A stretch of 64,000 nucleotides of DNA from Bacillota bacterium (GTDB lineage: Bacteria; Bacillota; Clostridia; Oscillospirales; Acutalibacteraceae): assembly GCA_023410445.1 (NCBI GenBank), contig JAEYPT010000008.1, forward strand, positions 62,001-126,000. Reading direction: 5' to 3'. The translations under genes were made by a program, and so were the position numbers. How positions within the stretch are numbered: the first letter of the stretch is position 1; the number at the start of each line of letters is the position of its first letter. The notes beneath the pieces were generated by a model. That model did not search any database. It saw only the letters and a program-made list of their open reading frames with translations, and was not told where the DNA came from. This document shows positions 8,543-16,710 of this stretch, in pieces.

Positions 8543-9358
8543 ATGCCGGTAACAATTACAAGCCGAAAAAATGAATTGATCCGGGAAGCGGTCCGCCTTG
8601 CCGATTCCGCCGCATTCCGGCGGGAAAAGCGGCTGTATTTTCTGGAGGGAGCGCGCCTCTGTTCGGATGCCGTTTTGAGCGGCGTCCCCGTGGCGCTTTT
8701 GCTGTATACGCCGCAGGCAGAGGAAAAATATGCGGTCTATCTTGCCCCGATCTGTTCTGCTGCGGAAAAGGCTTATTCGGTTAGTCCGGAGGTCGCCTCT
8801 GTCCTTTCCGATACCAAAACGCCGCAGGGCGTTTTCTGTCTTTGCCGCATGCCGGAGGAAACAGTAAACCTCGCTTCCCTGAAAAAAGACCGTCACTGCC
8901 TCGCGTTTGAAAATCTTCAGGACCCAGCCAACCTCGGTGCGGTGCTCCGCACGGCGGAGGCGCTTGGAATCGGGGGAGTCCTGCTGAGCAGCGGGTGTTG
9001 CGACGTGTATTCGCCAAAGGTTTTGCGTGCCTCTATGGGGGCGGTTTTCCGAATTCCTCTGTTTTCTGCGCTGCCGATGCCCCAGACCGTCGCGGACCTT
9101 GGAAAAGGCGGATTTCAGACCTTGGCTGCCGTACCGGACCGCACCGCCTGTCCTGTTACGGAGCTTCTCTTTGACCGGCCTTCCGTCATGGTGATCGGGA
9201 ACGAGGGGAACGGTCTTACGCCCGAAACGATTGACGCTTGCTCCCTGCGGGTCACCGTTCCCATGGCGGGAAGAGCGGAATCCCTGAACGCATCAGCTTC
9301 GGCGGCAATTCTTGCCTGGGAAATGATGCGCTCTTTCAGTGGAGGAAAGCTGTCATGA
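8543..9358 (+). CDS. TrmH/SpoU-family RNA 2'-O-methyltransferase
   Basis: A 271-residue SPOUT-superfamily enzyme that transfers methyl from S-adenosylmethionine to a ribose 2'-OH in rRNA or tRNA. SpoU motif 1 NLGAVLR is at residues 130-136 (catalytic Arg136), motif 2 VIGNEGNGL at about 217-225 and motif 3 VPMAGRAESLNASASAA near the C-terminus, which form the trefoil knot. A substrate-binding N-terminal domain precedes the catalytic part. ATG at 8543 is chosen: GGAG lies 6 bases upstream and overlaps the end of the rplT terminator U-tract. The exact RNA target cannot be read from the sequence. The stop overlaps the dprA start (ATGA). Confidence 0.9.
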   Translation: MPVTITSRKNELIREAVRLADSAAFRREKRLYFLEGARLCSDAVLSGVPVALLLYTPQAEEKYAVYLAPICSAAEKAYSVSPEVASVLSDTKTPQGVFCLCRMPEETVNLASLKKDRHCLAFENLQDPANLGAVLRTAEALGIGGVLLSSGCCDVYSPKVLRASMGAVFRIPLFSALPMPQTVADLGKGGFQTLAAVPDRTACPVTELLFDRPSVMVIGNEGNGLTPETIDACSLRVTVPMAGRAESLNASASAAILAWEMMRSFSGGKLS

Positions 9359-10527
9359 AGGCAATTGACCCAAAAGCTTACTGGATCTGGCTGCAGCATG
9401 CGCTCGGCGCAGGCAGCTCAAAGCAGAACCGTATTCTTTCCGGTTACGCAACCCTTGCTGATTTTTACCGCGCCGGTAGGGAAGGCTGGCTGCTGGAAGG
9501 ATATTTCAGCCCGAAAGAGCTCCGCGCGCTCGGCGCCTATTCGATTGATGAGGCGCAGGCTCTTCTGGAATACTGCAAAAAAATCGGCCAATGGGTTATG
9601 ACGCCGGAGAGCCCGGATTACCCGGAGCCTCTGCGGCAGATTCACAACCCGCCCTGTGTCCTTTACGGAAAGGGGCGGCTTCCTGATTTTGAGGAAGTGC
9701 CTGCTGTTTCCATCGTGGGAACCCGCAAAGCAACGGCCACCGGAAAAACTGCGGCACGAAGCTTCGCGTTTGAACTTGCCCGAAAAGGGTTTGCCGTCGT
9801 AAGCGGCGGTGCTCTGGGCGTTGACACAGCCGCCCATCAAGGGGCGCTTCAGGCCGGCGGACTGACGGTCTGCGTGCTCGGCTGCGGCATTGAAACGGAA
9901 TATCTGATGGTAAACGCTTCCATGCGCGACGCAATCGCAGCAAAGGGAGCGCTGATCTCGGAATATCCGCCGCAGACACAGCCAACCGGTTCCAATTTTC
10001 CGATCCGAAACCGTATTATATCCGGCCTTTCGCTGGGAACTCTTGTGGTGGAGGCGGCAGCGAAAAGCGGCTCGCTCATCACGGCTGATTTCGCGCTGGA
10101 GCAGGGCAGGGATGTTTTTGCCGTACCGGCCGGTATTTTCAGTCCGGTTTCCGAAGGAGTCAATAATCTGATTAAGTGCGGTGCCAAGCCCGTAAGCCGC
10201 GCCAATGATATTCTGGAAGAGTATTACTCCCGTTTCCCTGAAAAAATTCATCTTGACGTAGAAAAATCAGATGTTATTATAGAAGATAATGAGTTGCCGG
10301 CTCCTCCGGTCGACTCAAAATTCTGTAAAAAAAAGGATTTGGAGGGCGTTTTTTCGGAAGACGCCCGGAAACTCTATTCCTGTCTCGGCCCTGAACCGCA
10401 CCATATCAGCGAACTCGAATCGCTTGCCGGAATACCGGCAGCAAGGCTGCTCTCCGCCGTTACCGAACTGGAACTGGAAGAAAAAATCGTCTCCCATTCC
10501 GGGCGTCGTTTCAGCCTGCCTCGCTGA
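9355..10527 (+). CDS. dprA: DNA-processing protein DprA
   Basis: DprA (Smf) binds single-stranded DNA entering during natural transformation and loads RecA. The 390-residue protein has an N-terminal SAM-like region, the Rossmann core with IVGTRKAT at about 120-127 and VSGGALGVDTAAHQGAL about 30 residues later, and a C-terminal winged-helix region after a charged linker (about 300-330). The ATG at 9355 overlaps the upstream stop and has GGAGG 9 bases before it; an in-frame upstream extension would lie inside the methyltransferase gene. The dprA-topA-trmFO order is typical of Firmicutes. No competence apparatus is visible in this window. Confidence 0.95.
   Translation: MKAIDPKAYWIWLQHALGAGSSKQNRILSGYATLADFYRAGREGWLLEGYFSPKELRALGAYSIDEAQALLEYCKKIGQWVMTPESPDYPEPLRQIHNPPCVLYGKGRLPDFEEVPAVSIVGTRKATATGKTAARSFAFELARKGFAVVSGGALGVDTAAHQGALQAGGLTVCVLGCGIETEYLMVNASMRDAIAAKGALISEYPPQTQPTGSNFPIRNRIISGLSLGTLVVEAAAKSGSLITADFALEQGRDVFAVPAGIFSPVSEGVNNLIKCGAKPVSRANDILEEYYSRFPEKIHLDVEKSDVIIEDNELPAPPVDSKFCKKKDLEGVFSEDARKLYSCLGPEPHHISELESLAGIPAARLLSAVTELELEEKIVSHSGRRFSLPR
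10253..10280 (+). promoter_or_regulatory. Candidate internal promoter in dprA, upstream of topA
   Basis: TTGACG (10253-10258), 16-base spacer and TATTAT (10275-10280) with a TG at 10272-10273 giving an extended -10. It lies in the dprA linker, about 280 bases before topA, and could give topA independent expression. Pattern only. Confidence 0.35.
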
Positions 10528-10563
10528 CAGGCCGGTAATTTTGTTAAAACACGAGGTGGTTTC

Positions 10564-12654
10564 ATGTCCAAGCTGGTCATCGTAGAATCGCCGGCAAAGG
10601 CTAAAACAATAAAAAAATATCTCGGTACCGGATTTGACGTCATAGCTTCCATGGGGCATGTTCGTGATTTGCCGGAAAACCGCTTAAGCGTTGATATTAA
10701 AAATAAATTCAAGCCAAAATACGAAATCATTAAGGGCAAGGAAAAGCTGGTCCAGGAACTGAAAGATATGGCGGAAAAAAGCGACTCCATCCTTCTCGCG
10801 ACGGACCCGGATCGCGAAGGCGAAGCGATTTCGTGGCATCTTGCCTATATTTTGGGGCTTGATCTGGAAGACAAAAACCGGATTACCTTCAATGAAATCA
10901 CAAAGACCGGCGTTACAACCGGAATGGAGAATCCGCGCACCATTGACATTGATTTGGTCAATGCTCAGCAGGCGAGGCGCGTTCTGGACCGTCTGGTCGG
11001 CTATAAGCTGAGCCCATTCCTTTCTCAGAAAATCCGCCGCGGTCTGTCGGCCGGGCGTGTTCAATCTGTCGCGGTGCGCATTATCGTCGATCGGGAACAG
11101 GAAATTCGGGATTTCAAAGCAGAAGAATACTGGTCCATCGACGCAAAATTCATTCCGAAGGGCTCCCGGAAAGCGTTTTCCGCGGCTCTCTATGGCGACG
11201 CAAACGGAAAGCTGAAAATCAGCAGCAAGGAACAAACGGACAAAATTCTCGACGATTTGAAAGACGCTGACTATGCGGTTTCGAATGTGAAAAAGGGTAG
11301 CCGGAAAAAATCCCCGGCGCCGCCTTTCACCACCTCCACCATGCAGCAGGAGGCTTCCCGTCGCCTCGGGTTCCAGGCGCGCCGCACCATGAAGGCGGCA
11401 CAGGAACTTTACGAAGGCGTGGAAATTCCCGGCATGGGCGCAGTCGGTCTCATTACCTATATGAGAACCGATTCGTTGCGCATCTCCGAGGACGCGATTC
11501 ACGATGCCTCGGATTATATTAAGGAACGCTGGGGCGACAAATATCTTCCGGACGCTCCGCGTCACTTTAAATCCAAGGCCAACGCGCAGGACGGCCATGA
11601 AGCGATCCGTCCTACCATGCCCGGTATGCCGCCGGAAAAGGTAAAGGACAGCCTTTCCGCCGACCAGTATAAGCTCTACCGCCTTGTGTGGGAACGTTTT
11701 CTGGCCAGCCAGATGGCAAACTGCCAGCAGAGCACTACGCAGGCTGATATTCAGGCAAACGGCTATCTCTTCAAAGCGTCCGGTTATACCGTTACGTTTG
11801 ACGGTTTTACCGTGCTGTACGAAGAGAGTAAAGATCAGAAGGACGATGCTGAATCTCCGGAGGGAATGCTCCCAGAGCTGACGAAGGATATGCCTTTGAA
11901 GTTGCGCGAAATCGACGGCAACCAGCATTTCACCCAGCCGCCTCCGCGATACACGGAAGCATCGCTGATTAAAGCGCTGGAAGAAAACGGCATCGGTCGC
12001 CCTTCCACTTACGCGACCACGATCTCCACAATCACCGGAAGGGAATACGTCGTCCGCGACGGAAAAGCACTCAAACCAACCGAGCTTGGGGAAGCCTCCA
12101 CCAAACTGATGAAGGAGCATTTTCCGAAAATCGTCAACGTGAAATTCACCGCACAGGTGGAAAGCGATCTTGATGCAGTCCAGAGCGGAAAAACGGATTG
12201 GGTGGAGACTCTTGATAACTTCTATGGCGATTTTGACCAGACCCTTAAAACTGCCAAGGAAGAAATGCAGGGCGTCAAGATTCAGCTTCAGGAAGACGTC
12301 ACCGACGTCATCTGCGAAAAGTGCGGGCGCAACATGGTGATCAAGACCGGACGCTACGGGAAATTTCTCGCCTGCCCGGGTTATCCGGAATGCAAAAATG
12401 TCAAAAAATACATGGAGGAAACCGGAGCCGAATGCCCCAAATGCGGCGGCAAGGTGATCGTTAAGCATACCAAAAAAGGCCGCGTTTTTTATGGCTGCTC
12501 CAATTATCCCAACTGCGACTTTGTCTCCTGGGATGAACCCTCCAAGGAAAAATGCCCAAGGTGCGGAAAAACTCTTCTGAAAAAAAAGGGCAAGCATCCG
12601 AAATATTACTGCGTCACGCCGGACTGCGGCTATGAGAAGACGGAGGAAGAATGA
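10564..12654 (+). CDS. topA: DNA topoisomerase I (type IA)
   Basis: Relaxes negative supercoils by a single-strand break through a 5'-phosphotyrosine. The 696-residue protein starts with the Toprim domain (IVESPAKAKTI, then TDPDREGEAISWH). The active-site tyrosine is Y299 in ITYMRTDS. Three four-cysteine zinc ribbons follow at the C-terminus (CEKCGRN..., CPKCGGK..., CPRCGKT...). It follows dprA by 36 bases with GAGGTGG as ribosome-binding site, and its stop overlaps the trmFO start. Full length and intact. Confidence 0.97.
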   Translation: MSKLVIVESPAKAKTIKKYLGTGFDVIASMGHVRDLPENRLSVDIKNKFKPKYEIIKGKEKLVQELKDMAEKSDSILLATDPDREGEAISWHLAYILGLDLEDKNRITFNEITKTGVTTGMENPRTIDIDLVNAQQARRVLDRLVGYKLSPFLSQKIRRGLSAGRVQSVAVRIIVDREQEIRDFKAEEYWSIDAKFIPKGSRKAFSAALYGDANGKLKISSKEQTDKILDDLKDADYAVSNVKKGSRKKSPAPPFTTSTMQQEASRRLGFQARRTMKAAQELYEGVEIPGMGAVGLITYMRTDSLRISEDAIHDASDYIKERWGDKYLPDAPRHFKSKANAQDGHEAIRPTMPGMPPEKVKDSLSADQYKLYRLVWERFLASQMANCQQSTTQADIQANGYLFKASGYTVTFDGFTVLYEESKDQKDDAESPEGMLPELTKDMPLKLREIDGNQHFTQPPPRYTEASLIKALEENGIGRPSTYATTISTITGREYVVRDGKALKPTELGEASTKLMKEHFPKIVNVKFTAQVESDLDAVQSGKTDWVETLDNFYGDFDQTLKTAKEEMQGVKIQLQEDVTDVICEKCGRNMVIKTGRYGKFLACPGYPECKNVKKYMEETGAECPKCGGKVIVKHTKKGRVFYGCSNYPNCDFVSWDEPSKEKCPRCGKTLLKKKGKHPKYYCVTPDCGYEKTEEE

Positions 12655-13997
12655 GCATCCGTGTGATCGGCGCAGGGCTCGCGGGATGCGAGGCAGCCTG
12701 GCAGGCGGCACAGGCTGGAATTTCCGTTGATCTTTATGAAATGAAGCCGCTTCGCTTTTCACCGGCCCATCACAGCGAAAACTTCTGCGAATTGGTTTGC
12801 TCCAATTCCCTGAAAGCGGAACGTCGGGAAAGCGCCGCCGGACTTTTGAAAGAGGAAATGAGCCGCCTCGGTTCGCTTCTCACGGTCTGCGCGGCGCAGT
12901 GCCGTGTTCCTGCAGGCGGAGCGCTTGCTGTGGACCGGGACGCCTTTGCTTCCCTTGTGACCCGGCAGATCCGTTCGAACCCCCTGATTCACGTTCACTC
13001 TGGGGAAATTACAGAACTGCCCGAAGACGGTATCACAGTCGTCGCTACCGGACCGCTGACGGCGGACAAGCTTGCCGCCAAAATTGCCGAACGCTTCGGG
13101 GGTTGTCTCAGCTTTTTCGATGCGGCCGCGCCGATTGTCACGGCAGAAAGCCTGAACCGGGATCGCATCTTTGCCGCTTCCCGCTATGGGCGCGGCGAGG
13201 ACGACGCCTATTTAAACTGCCCGATGAACAAGGAAGAGTACGAGCATTTCGCTTCGGAACTCGTTCACGCGAAGCGCGCACCTCTTCATGATTTCGATAC
13301 GGCTGATCCCAAGGTTTACGAAGGCTGTATGCCGGTGGAAATTATGGCTCAGCGTGGAGAAAACACCCTGCGGTTCGGCCCGATGAAACCGGTCGGTCTG
13401 CGGGACCCCAAAACCGGTCATCGCCCTTGGGCCGTGCTGCAGCTGCGGCAGGAAAATGCCGAAGGGACGATTTACAATCTGGTCGGATTCCAGACGAATC
13501 TGACGTTCGGCGAACAAAAGCGGGTATTCGCGCTGATTCCGGGTCTTGAAAACGCCGACTATATGCGGTTCGGCGTCATGCACCGGAACACCTTCCTGAA
13601 TTCTCCCGAAATTCTGAATGCTGATTTCAGCGTCCGCAATTCCCCTAATCTCTTTTTTGCAGGCCAGATCACCGGAGTGGAAGGGTATATGGAATCGGCT
13701 TTCTCCGGTATTATCGCCGGAATCAACGCAGTCCGCAGACATGCGGGTCTGCCCGGCATCTTCCCTCCAGAAGACACTATGACGGGCGCTTTAAGTGCCT
13801 ATGTCGCGCATGGAGGGATCGGTCCCTTTCAGCCGATGGGGGCAAATTTCGGCATTCTGCCGCCGCTTGAAACAGCGATCCGCGACAAGCGGGAGCGCTA
13901 TGCCGCGTTTTCCGAAAGAGCGCTCCAGTCTCTTGACTGTTTTATCAAAAATTCTATGGTCGGGAAGCGAGATGCAGAAAATGAAAATCATTGTTGA
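12651..13997 (+). CDS. trmFO: Methylenetetrahydrofolate-tRNA-(uracil-5-)-methyltransferase
   Basis: TrmFO makes 5-methyluridine at position 54 of the tRNA T-loop using methylenetetrahydrofolate and FAD instead of S-adenosylmethionine. The 448-residue protein begins with a Rossmann FAD-binding motif (GAGLAGCEAAW) and carries the family block VCSNSLKAE and the C-terminal FAGQITGVEGYMES. The length matches the family. ATG overlaps the topA stop by four bases. The gene overlaps the start of plsX by about 26 bases in another frame. GidA-type homology is excluded by the shorter length and the TrmFO-specific motifs. Confidence 0.96.
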   Translation: MSIRVIGAGLAGCEAAWQAAQAGISVDLYEMKPLRFSPAHHSENFCELVCSNSLKAERRESAAGLLKEEMSRLGSLLTVCAAQCRVPAGGALAVDRDAFASLVTRQIRSNPLIHVHSGEITELPEDGITVVATGPLTADKLAAKIAERFGGCLSFFDAAAPIVTAESLNRDRIFAASRYGRGEDDAYLNCPMNKEEYEHFASELVHAKRAPLHDFDTADPKVYEGCMPVEIMAQRGENTLRFGPMKPVGLRDPKTGHRPWAVLQLRQENAEGTIYNLVGFQTNLTFGEQKRVFALIPGLENADYMRFGVMHRNTFLNSPEILNADFSVRNSPNLFFAGQITGVEGYMESAFSGIIAGINAVRRHAGLPGIFPPEDTMTGALSAYVAHGGIGPFQPMGANFGILPPLETAIRDKRERYAAFSERALQSLDCFIKNSMVGKRDAENENHC

Positions 13998-14997
13998 TGC
14001 TTTCGGCGGTGACAACGCCCCTCTGGAGATCATGAAAGGTTGCGCGGAAGCCGTAAAAGGGCTTGGCGTAGACATTATGCTTGCGGGGGACGCTGAAAAA
14101 ATCCGAAGTGTTGCGAAGGAAAATCAGATTTCTCTGGATCATATGGAAATTGCCGACGCTCCGGACGTGATTACGATGGACGACAGTGCCGGGGAAATCA
14201 TGAAATCCAAATCGAATTCCTCCATGGCGGAGGGGCTTCGCCGCCTTGCCGCAGGAGACGGGGATGCCTTTGTTTCCGGCGGAAACAGCGGAGCATTAGT
14301 GGTTGGTTCCACCCTGATGGTCAAGCGTATTAAGGGCATTAAACGGATTTCGTTCGCCCCGGTAATGCCGAAAAACAAAGGCTGCTTTATGCTGATCGAC
14401 AGCGGCGCCAATGTGGACTGCAAACCGGAAATGCTGCTGCAGTTTGGAATCATGGGCTCCATCTACATGGAAAAGGTCATGAAAATTAAAAGTCCGCGCG
14501 TGGCTCTTGCCAATATCGGAACGGAAGATCACAAAGGTGGGGAACTTCAGCACGCCGCCTTTGCGCTGTTAAAGCAATCCGGCCTGAATTTTATCGGCAA
14601 CATCGAAGCGCGGGATATTCCAGACGATGCGGGGGACGTTATTGTTGCGGACGGCTTTACCGGAAACGTGATTCTGAAGCTGTACGAGGGCGTCGCTCTG
14701 ATGATGATGGGCAAACTGAAAGAGATTTTCACAAAGAGTGCCCTCAATAAGCTCGCGGCGGCCATTGTTCTGAAGGACCTCGGCTCAATGAAAAAGAATT
14801 TCGATTACAACGAATATGGTGGAGCTCCTCTCATGGGCTGCGCGAAGCCTGTTTTCAAAACCCACGGTAGCGCAAAGGCAAAAACGGTCTATAATGCGCT
14901 CCGCTTGACCAAGGCATACGTCGAGGGGAACGTTGTGGACGAAATTGCGGAATCCGTGGCAAAATTCAATCCAGAAATTGACCCGGACCCATCCTGA
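13972..14997 (+). CDS. plsX: Phosphate acyltransferase PlsX
   Basis: PlsX converts acyl-ACP to acyl-phosphate, the acyl donor for PlsY in phospholipid synthesis; it is a peripheral membrane enzyme. The family signature KIIVDAFGGDNAP starts the protein, and GNSGAL and DGFTGNV are visible further on. Start choice: ATG at 13972 (341 residues) has a GGGAAG 4 bases upstream; the ATG at 13981 (338 residues) gives the more usual MKIIVDA start but has a long spacing. Both lie inside the trmFO end, so the genes are translationally coupled. The fabD-fabG-acpP genes often found between plsX and rnc are absent here. Confidence 0.93.
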   Translation: MQKMKIIVDAFGGDNAPLEIMKGCAEAVKGLGVDIMLAGDAEKIRSVAKENQISLDHMEIADAPDVITMDDSAGEIMKSKSNSSMAEGLRRLAAGDGDAFVSGGNSGALVVGSTLMVKRIKGIKRISFAPVMPKNKGCFMLIDSGANVDCKPEMLLQFGIMGSIYMEKVMKIKSPRVALANIGTEDHKGGELQHAAFALLKQSGLNFIGNIEARDIPDDAGDVIVADGFTGNVILKLYEGVALMMMGKLKEIFTKSALNKLAAAIVLKDLGSMKKNFDYNEYGGAPLMGCAKPVFKTHGSAKAKTVYNALRLTKAYVEGNVVDEIAESVAKFNPEIDPDPS

Positions 14998-15022
14998 TTT
15001 TACGGACAGGAGCACTTGACTC

Positions 15023-15697
15023 ATGAAAGAATTGGAAGATAAGCTCGAATATCATTTTAAAAATCCGAACTACCTGAAAAATGCCCTGACTCATTCCTCT
15101 TTCGCAAACGAAAGCAAGGCTGCAGGAGGAAGCAACGAGCGTTTGGAGTTCCTTGGGGATTCCATCCTCGGCGTCGTTGTAGCGGATTATCTGTTCCGCA
15201 ATTTTCCCGACCTTCCGGAGGGTGACCTGACGAAAAAACGCGCCGCCCTGGTGTGCGAAAAGGCCTGCTGCGGATTTTCACAGCAGCTCGGCGTTGGCAA
15301 ATTTCTCCTTTTAAGCCACGGGGAACAGAATTCCGGTGGCAGGACACGCCCGTCAATTCTTGCTGACGCGTTTGAATCCATTCTCGCCGCGATCTATCTG
15401 GACGGCGGAATGGAGGAAGCCCGGAAGTTTATACTGCGTTTTATTCTCCCACTTCTTCAGGCTACCAAGCCTAAGACGTTCAAGGATTATAAAACCTCGC
15501 TTCAAGAGATTGTGCAGAAAAACCCGGAGGAAACTCTGGAGTACGTCCTCACTGGAGAGAGCGGGCCGGACCACGACAAGCACTTTACCGTCGAGGTCCG
15601 CCTTGATAACAACACTATTGGAAAAGGCGGCGGGCGCAGCAAAAAGGAAGCCGAACAACAAGCTGCACGCGAAGCGCTGGAGCTGATGGGGTATTAA
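15023..15697 (+). CDS. rnc: Ribonuclease III
   Basis: Double-strand-specific endonuclease that processes rRNA precursors and regulatory duplexes. In the 224-residue protein the signature ERLEFLGDS occupies residues 39-47 and the second acidic cluster lies in DAFESILAAIYLDGG. A C-terminal double-stranded RNA-binding domain spans about 153-224 (GKGGGRSKKEAEQQAA). AGGAG lies about 10 bases before the ATG. The stop overlaps the next start (TAATG). rnc upstream of smc-ftsY is a conserved Firmicutes arrangement. Confidence 0.97.
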   Translation: MKELEDKLEYHFKNPNYLKNALTHSSFANESKAAGGSNERLEFLGDSILGVVVADYLFRNFPDLPEGDLTKKRAALVCEKACCGFSQQLGVGKFLLLSHGEQNSGGRTRPSILADAFESILAAIYLDGGMEEARKFILRFILPLLQATKPKTFKDYKTSLQEIVQKNPEETLEYVLTGESGPDHDKHFTVEVRLDNNTIGKGGGRSKKEAEQQAAREALELMGY

Positions 15698-16695
15698 TGA
15701 AGCACGCGAATGTTGCCCTGTTTGTCCCGAACAACGGGTGCCCTCACGCCTGCAGCTTCTGTAACCAGCGAACCATTACGGGAAAAGCTGTTCAGCCTAC
15801 TCCCGACGATGTGACAAAGGCGGTCGGCGTCGCCCTGAAAAGCGGTTCCCTGCACAATGAAGATGCGGAAATCGCTTTTTTCGGAGGAAGCTTTACCGCC
15901 GTCGAACATAACTATATGCTGTCGCTGCTGGAAGCCGCTGCTCCCTTCGTACGTAACGGAACCGTCTCGGGAATCCGCATTTCCACCCGGCCGGATGCGG
16001 TCGGAGAAGAAATGCTCTGCCTTCTGAAGAAATACGGCGTCACAACGATTGAGCTGGGCGCACAGAGCATGAATGACGCCGTCTTGTCATTGAACGGACG
16101 CGGCCACACGGCCAAACAGGTTGAAAATGCAGCCAAAAGAATCCGTGCGTACGGCTTTTCGCTCGGCCTTCAGATGATGACGGGGCTTCCGGGCGATTCC
16201 GACGCCGGTGCATGGGAAACGGCCCGACGTCTCGCGGAACTTCATCCGGAGTGCGTCCGCATCTATCCTGCGATCGTAATCCGCGGCACGCAGCTTGGGA
16301 AGCTTTTCCTCAGCGAGGCATATCAGCCGCCATCCTTGGAAGAAACGGTTGAGCTCTGCGCCCGTCTTTTGGACTTTTTTGAGGGCAAGGGAATCCCCGT
16401 GATCCGTCTCGGACTGCATGCTTCCCCAGAACTGGAGCGAGACCGCCTTGCAGGTCCCTGGCACCCGGCTTTCCGGGAGCTTTGCGAAAGTCGACGGATG
16501 CTCCAAAAATTCACGGATTTTCTGACCCGTTCCAATCGGGAAAAAGGAAACATTACGGTGCGCGTTTCTCCCCACGATGTTTCCGCCGCAACAGGTCAAA
16601 AAAAATGCAATCTGCGTACACTGGAAACACTCGGCTATCTGGCAAAGATTGTACCGGACCCAGCTGTGGAGCGCCGCAGCTTTATGATTGAATGA
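15697..16695 (+). CDS. Elp3-like radical SAM protein without acetyltransferase domain
   Basis: A 332-residue radical S-adenosylmethionine protein. The cluster-binding motif CPHACSFC has C15, C19 and C22 (C-x3-C-x2-C). Elp3-type features follow: FFGGSFTA, the RPDA block, ELGAQSM and LQMMTGLPGDS. True Elp3 continues with a GNAT acetyltransferase domain, which is missing here; the protein ends soon after the radical SAM barrel. Such short relatives are common in Clostridia between rnc and smc. Their substrate is not known to me; tRNA wobble-uridine chemistry is a guess from homology only. It is coupled to rnc by TAATG. Confidence 0.85.
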   Translation: MKHANVALFVPNNGCPHACSFCNQRTITGKAVQPTPDDVTKAVGVALKSGSLHNEDAEIAFFGGSFTAVEHNYMLSLLEAAAPFVRNGTVSGIRISTRPDAVGEEMLCLLKKYGVTTIELGAQSMNDAVLSLNGRGHTAKQVENAAKRIRAYGFSLGLQMMTGLPGDSDAGAWETARRLAELHPECVRIYPAIVIRGTQLGKLFLSEAYQPPSLEETVELCARLLDFFEGKGIPVIRLGLHASPELERDRLAGPWHPAFRELCESRRMLQKFTDFLTRSNREKGNITVRVSPHDVSAATGQKKCNLRTLETLGYLAKIVPDPAVERRSFMIE

Positions 16696-16710
16696 ACCGG
16701 AGGTGGTAAC

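Noticed and set aside
10684..12762. 692-codon minus-strand open frame
   Set aside because: Antisense to topA, no homology pattern and no Shine-Dalgarno; explained by codon bias of topA.
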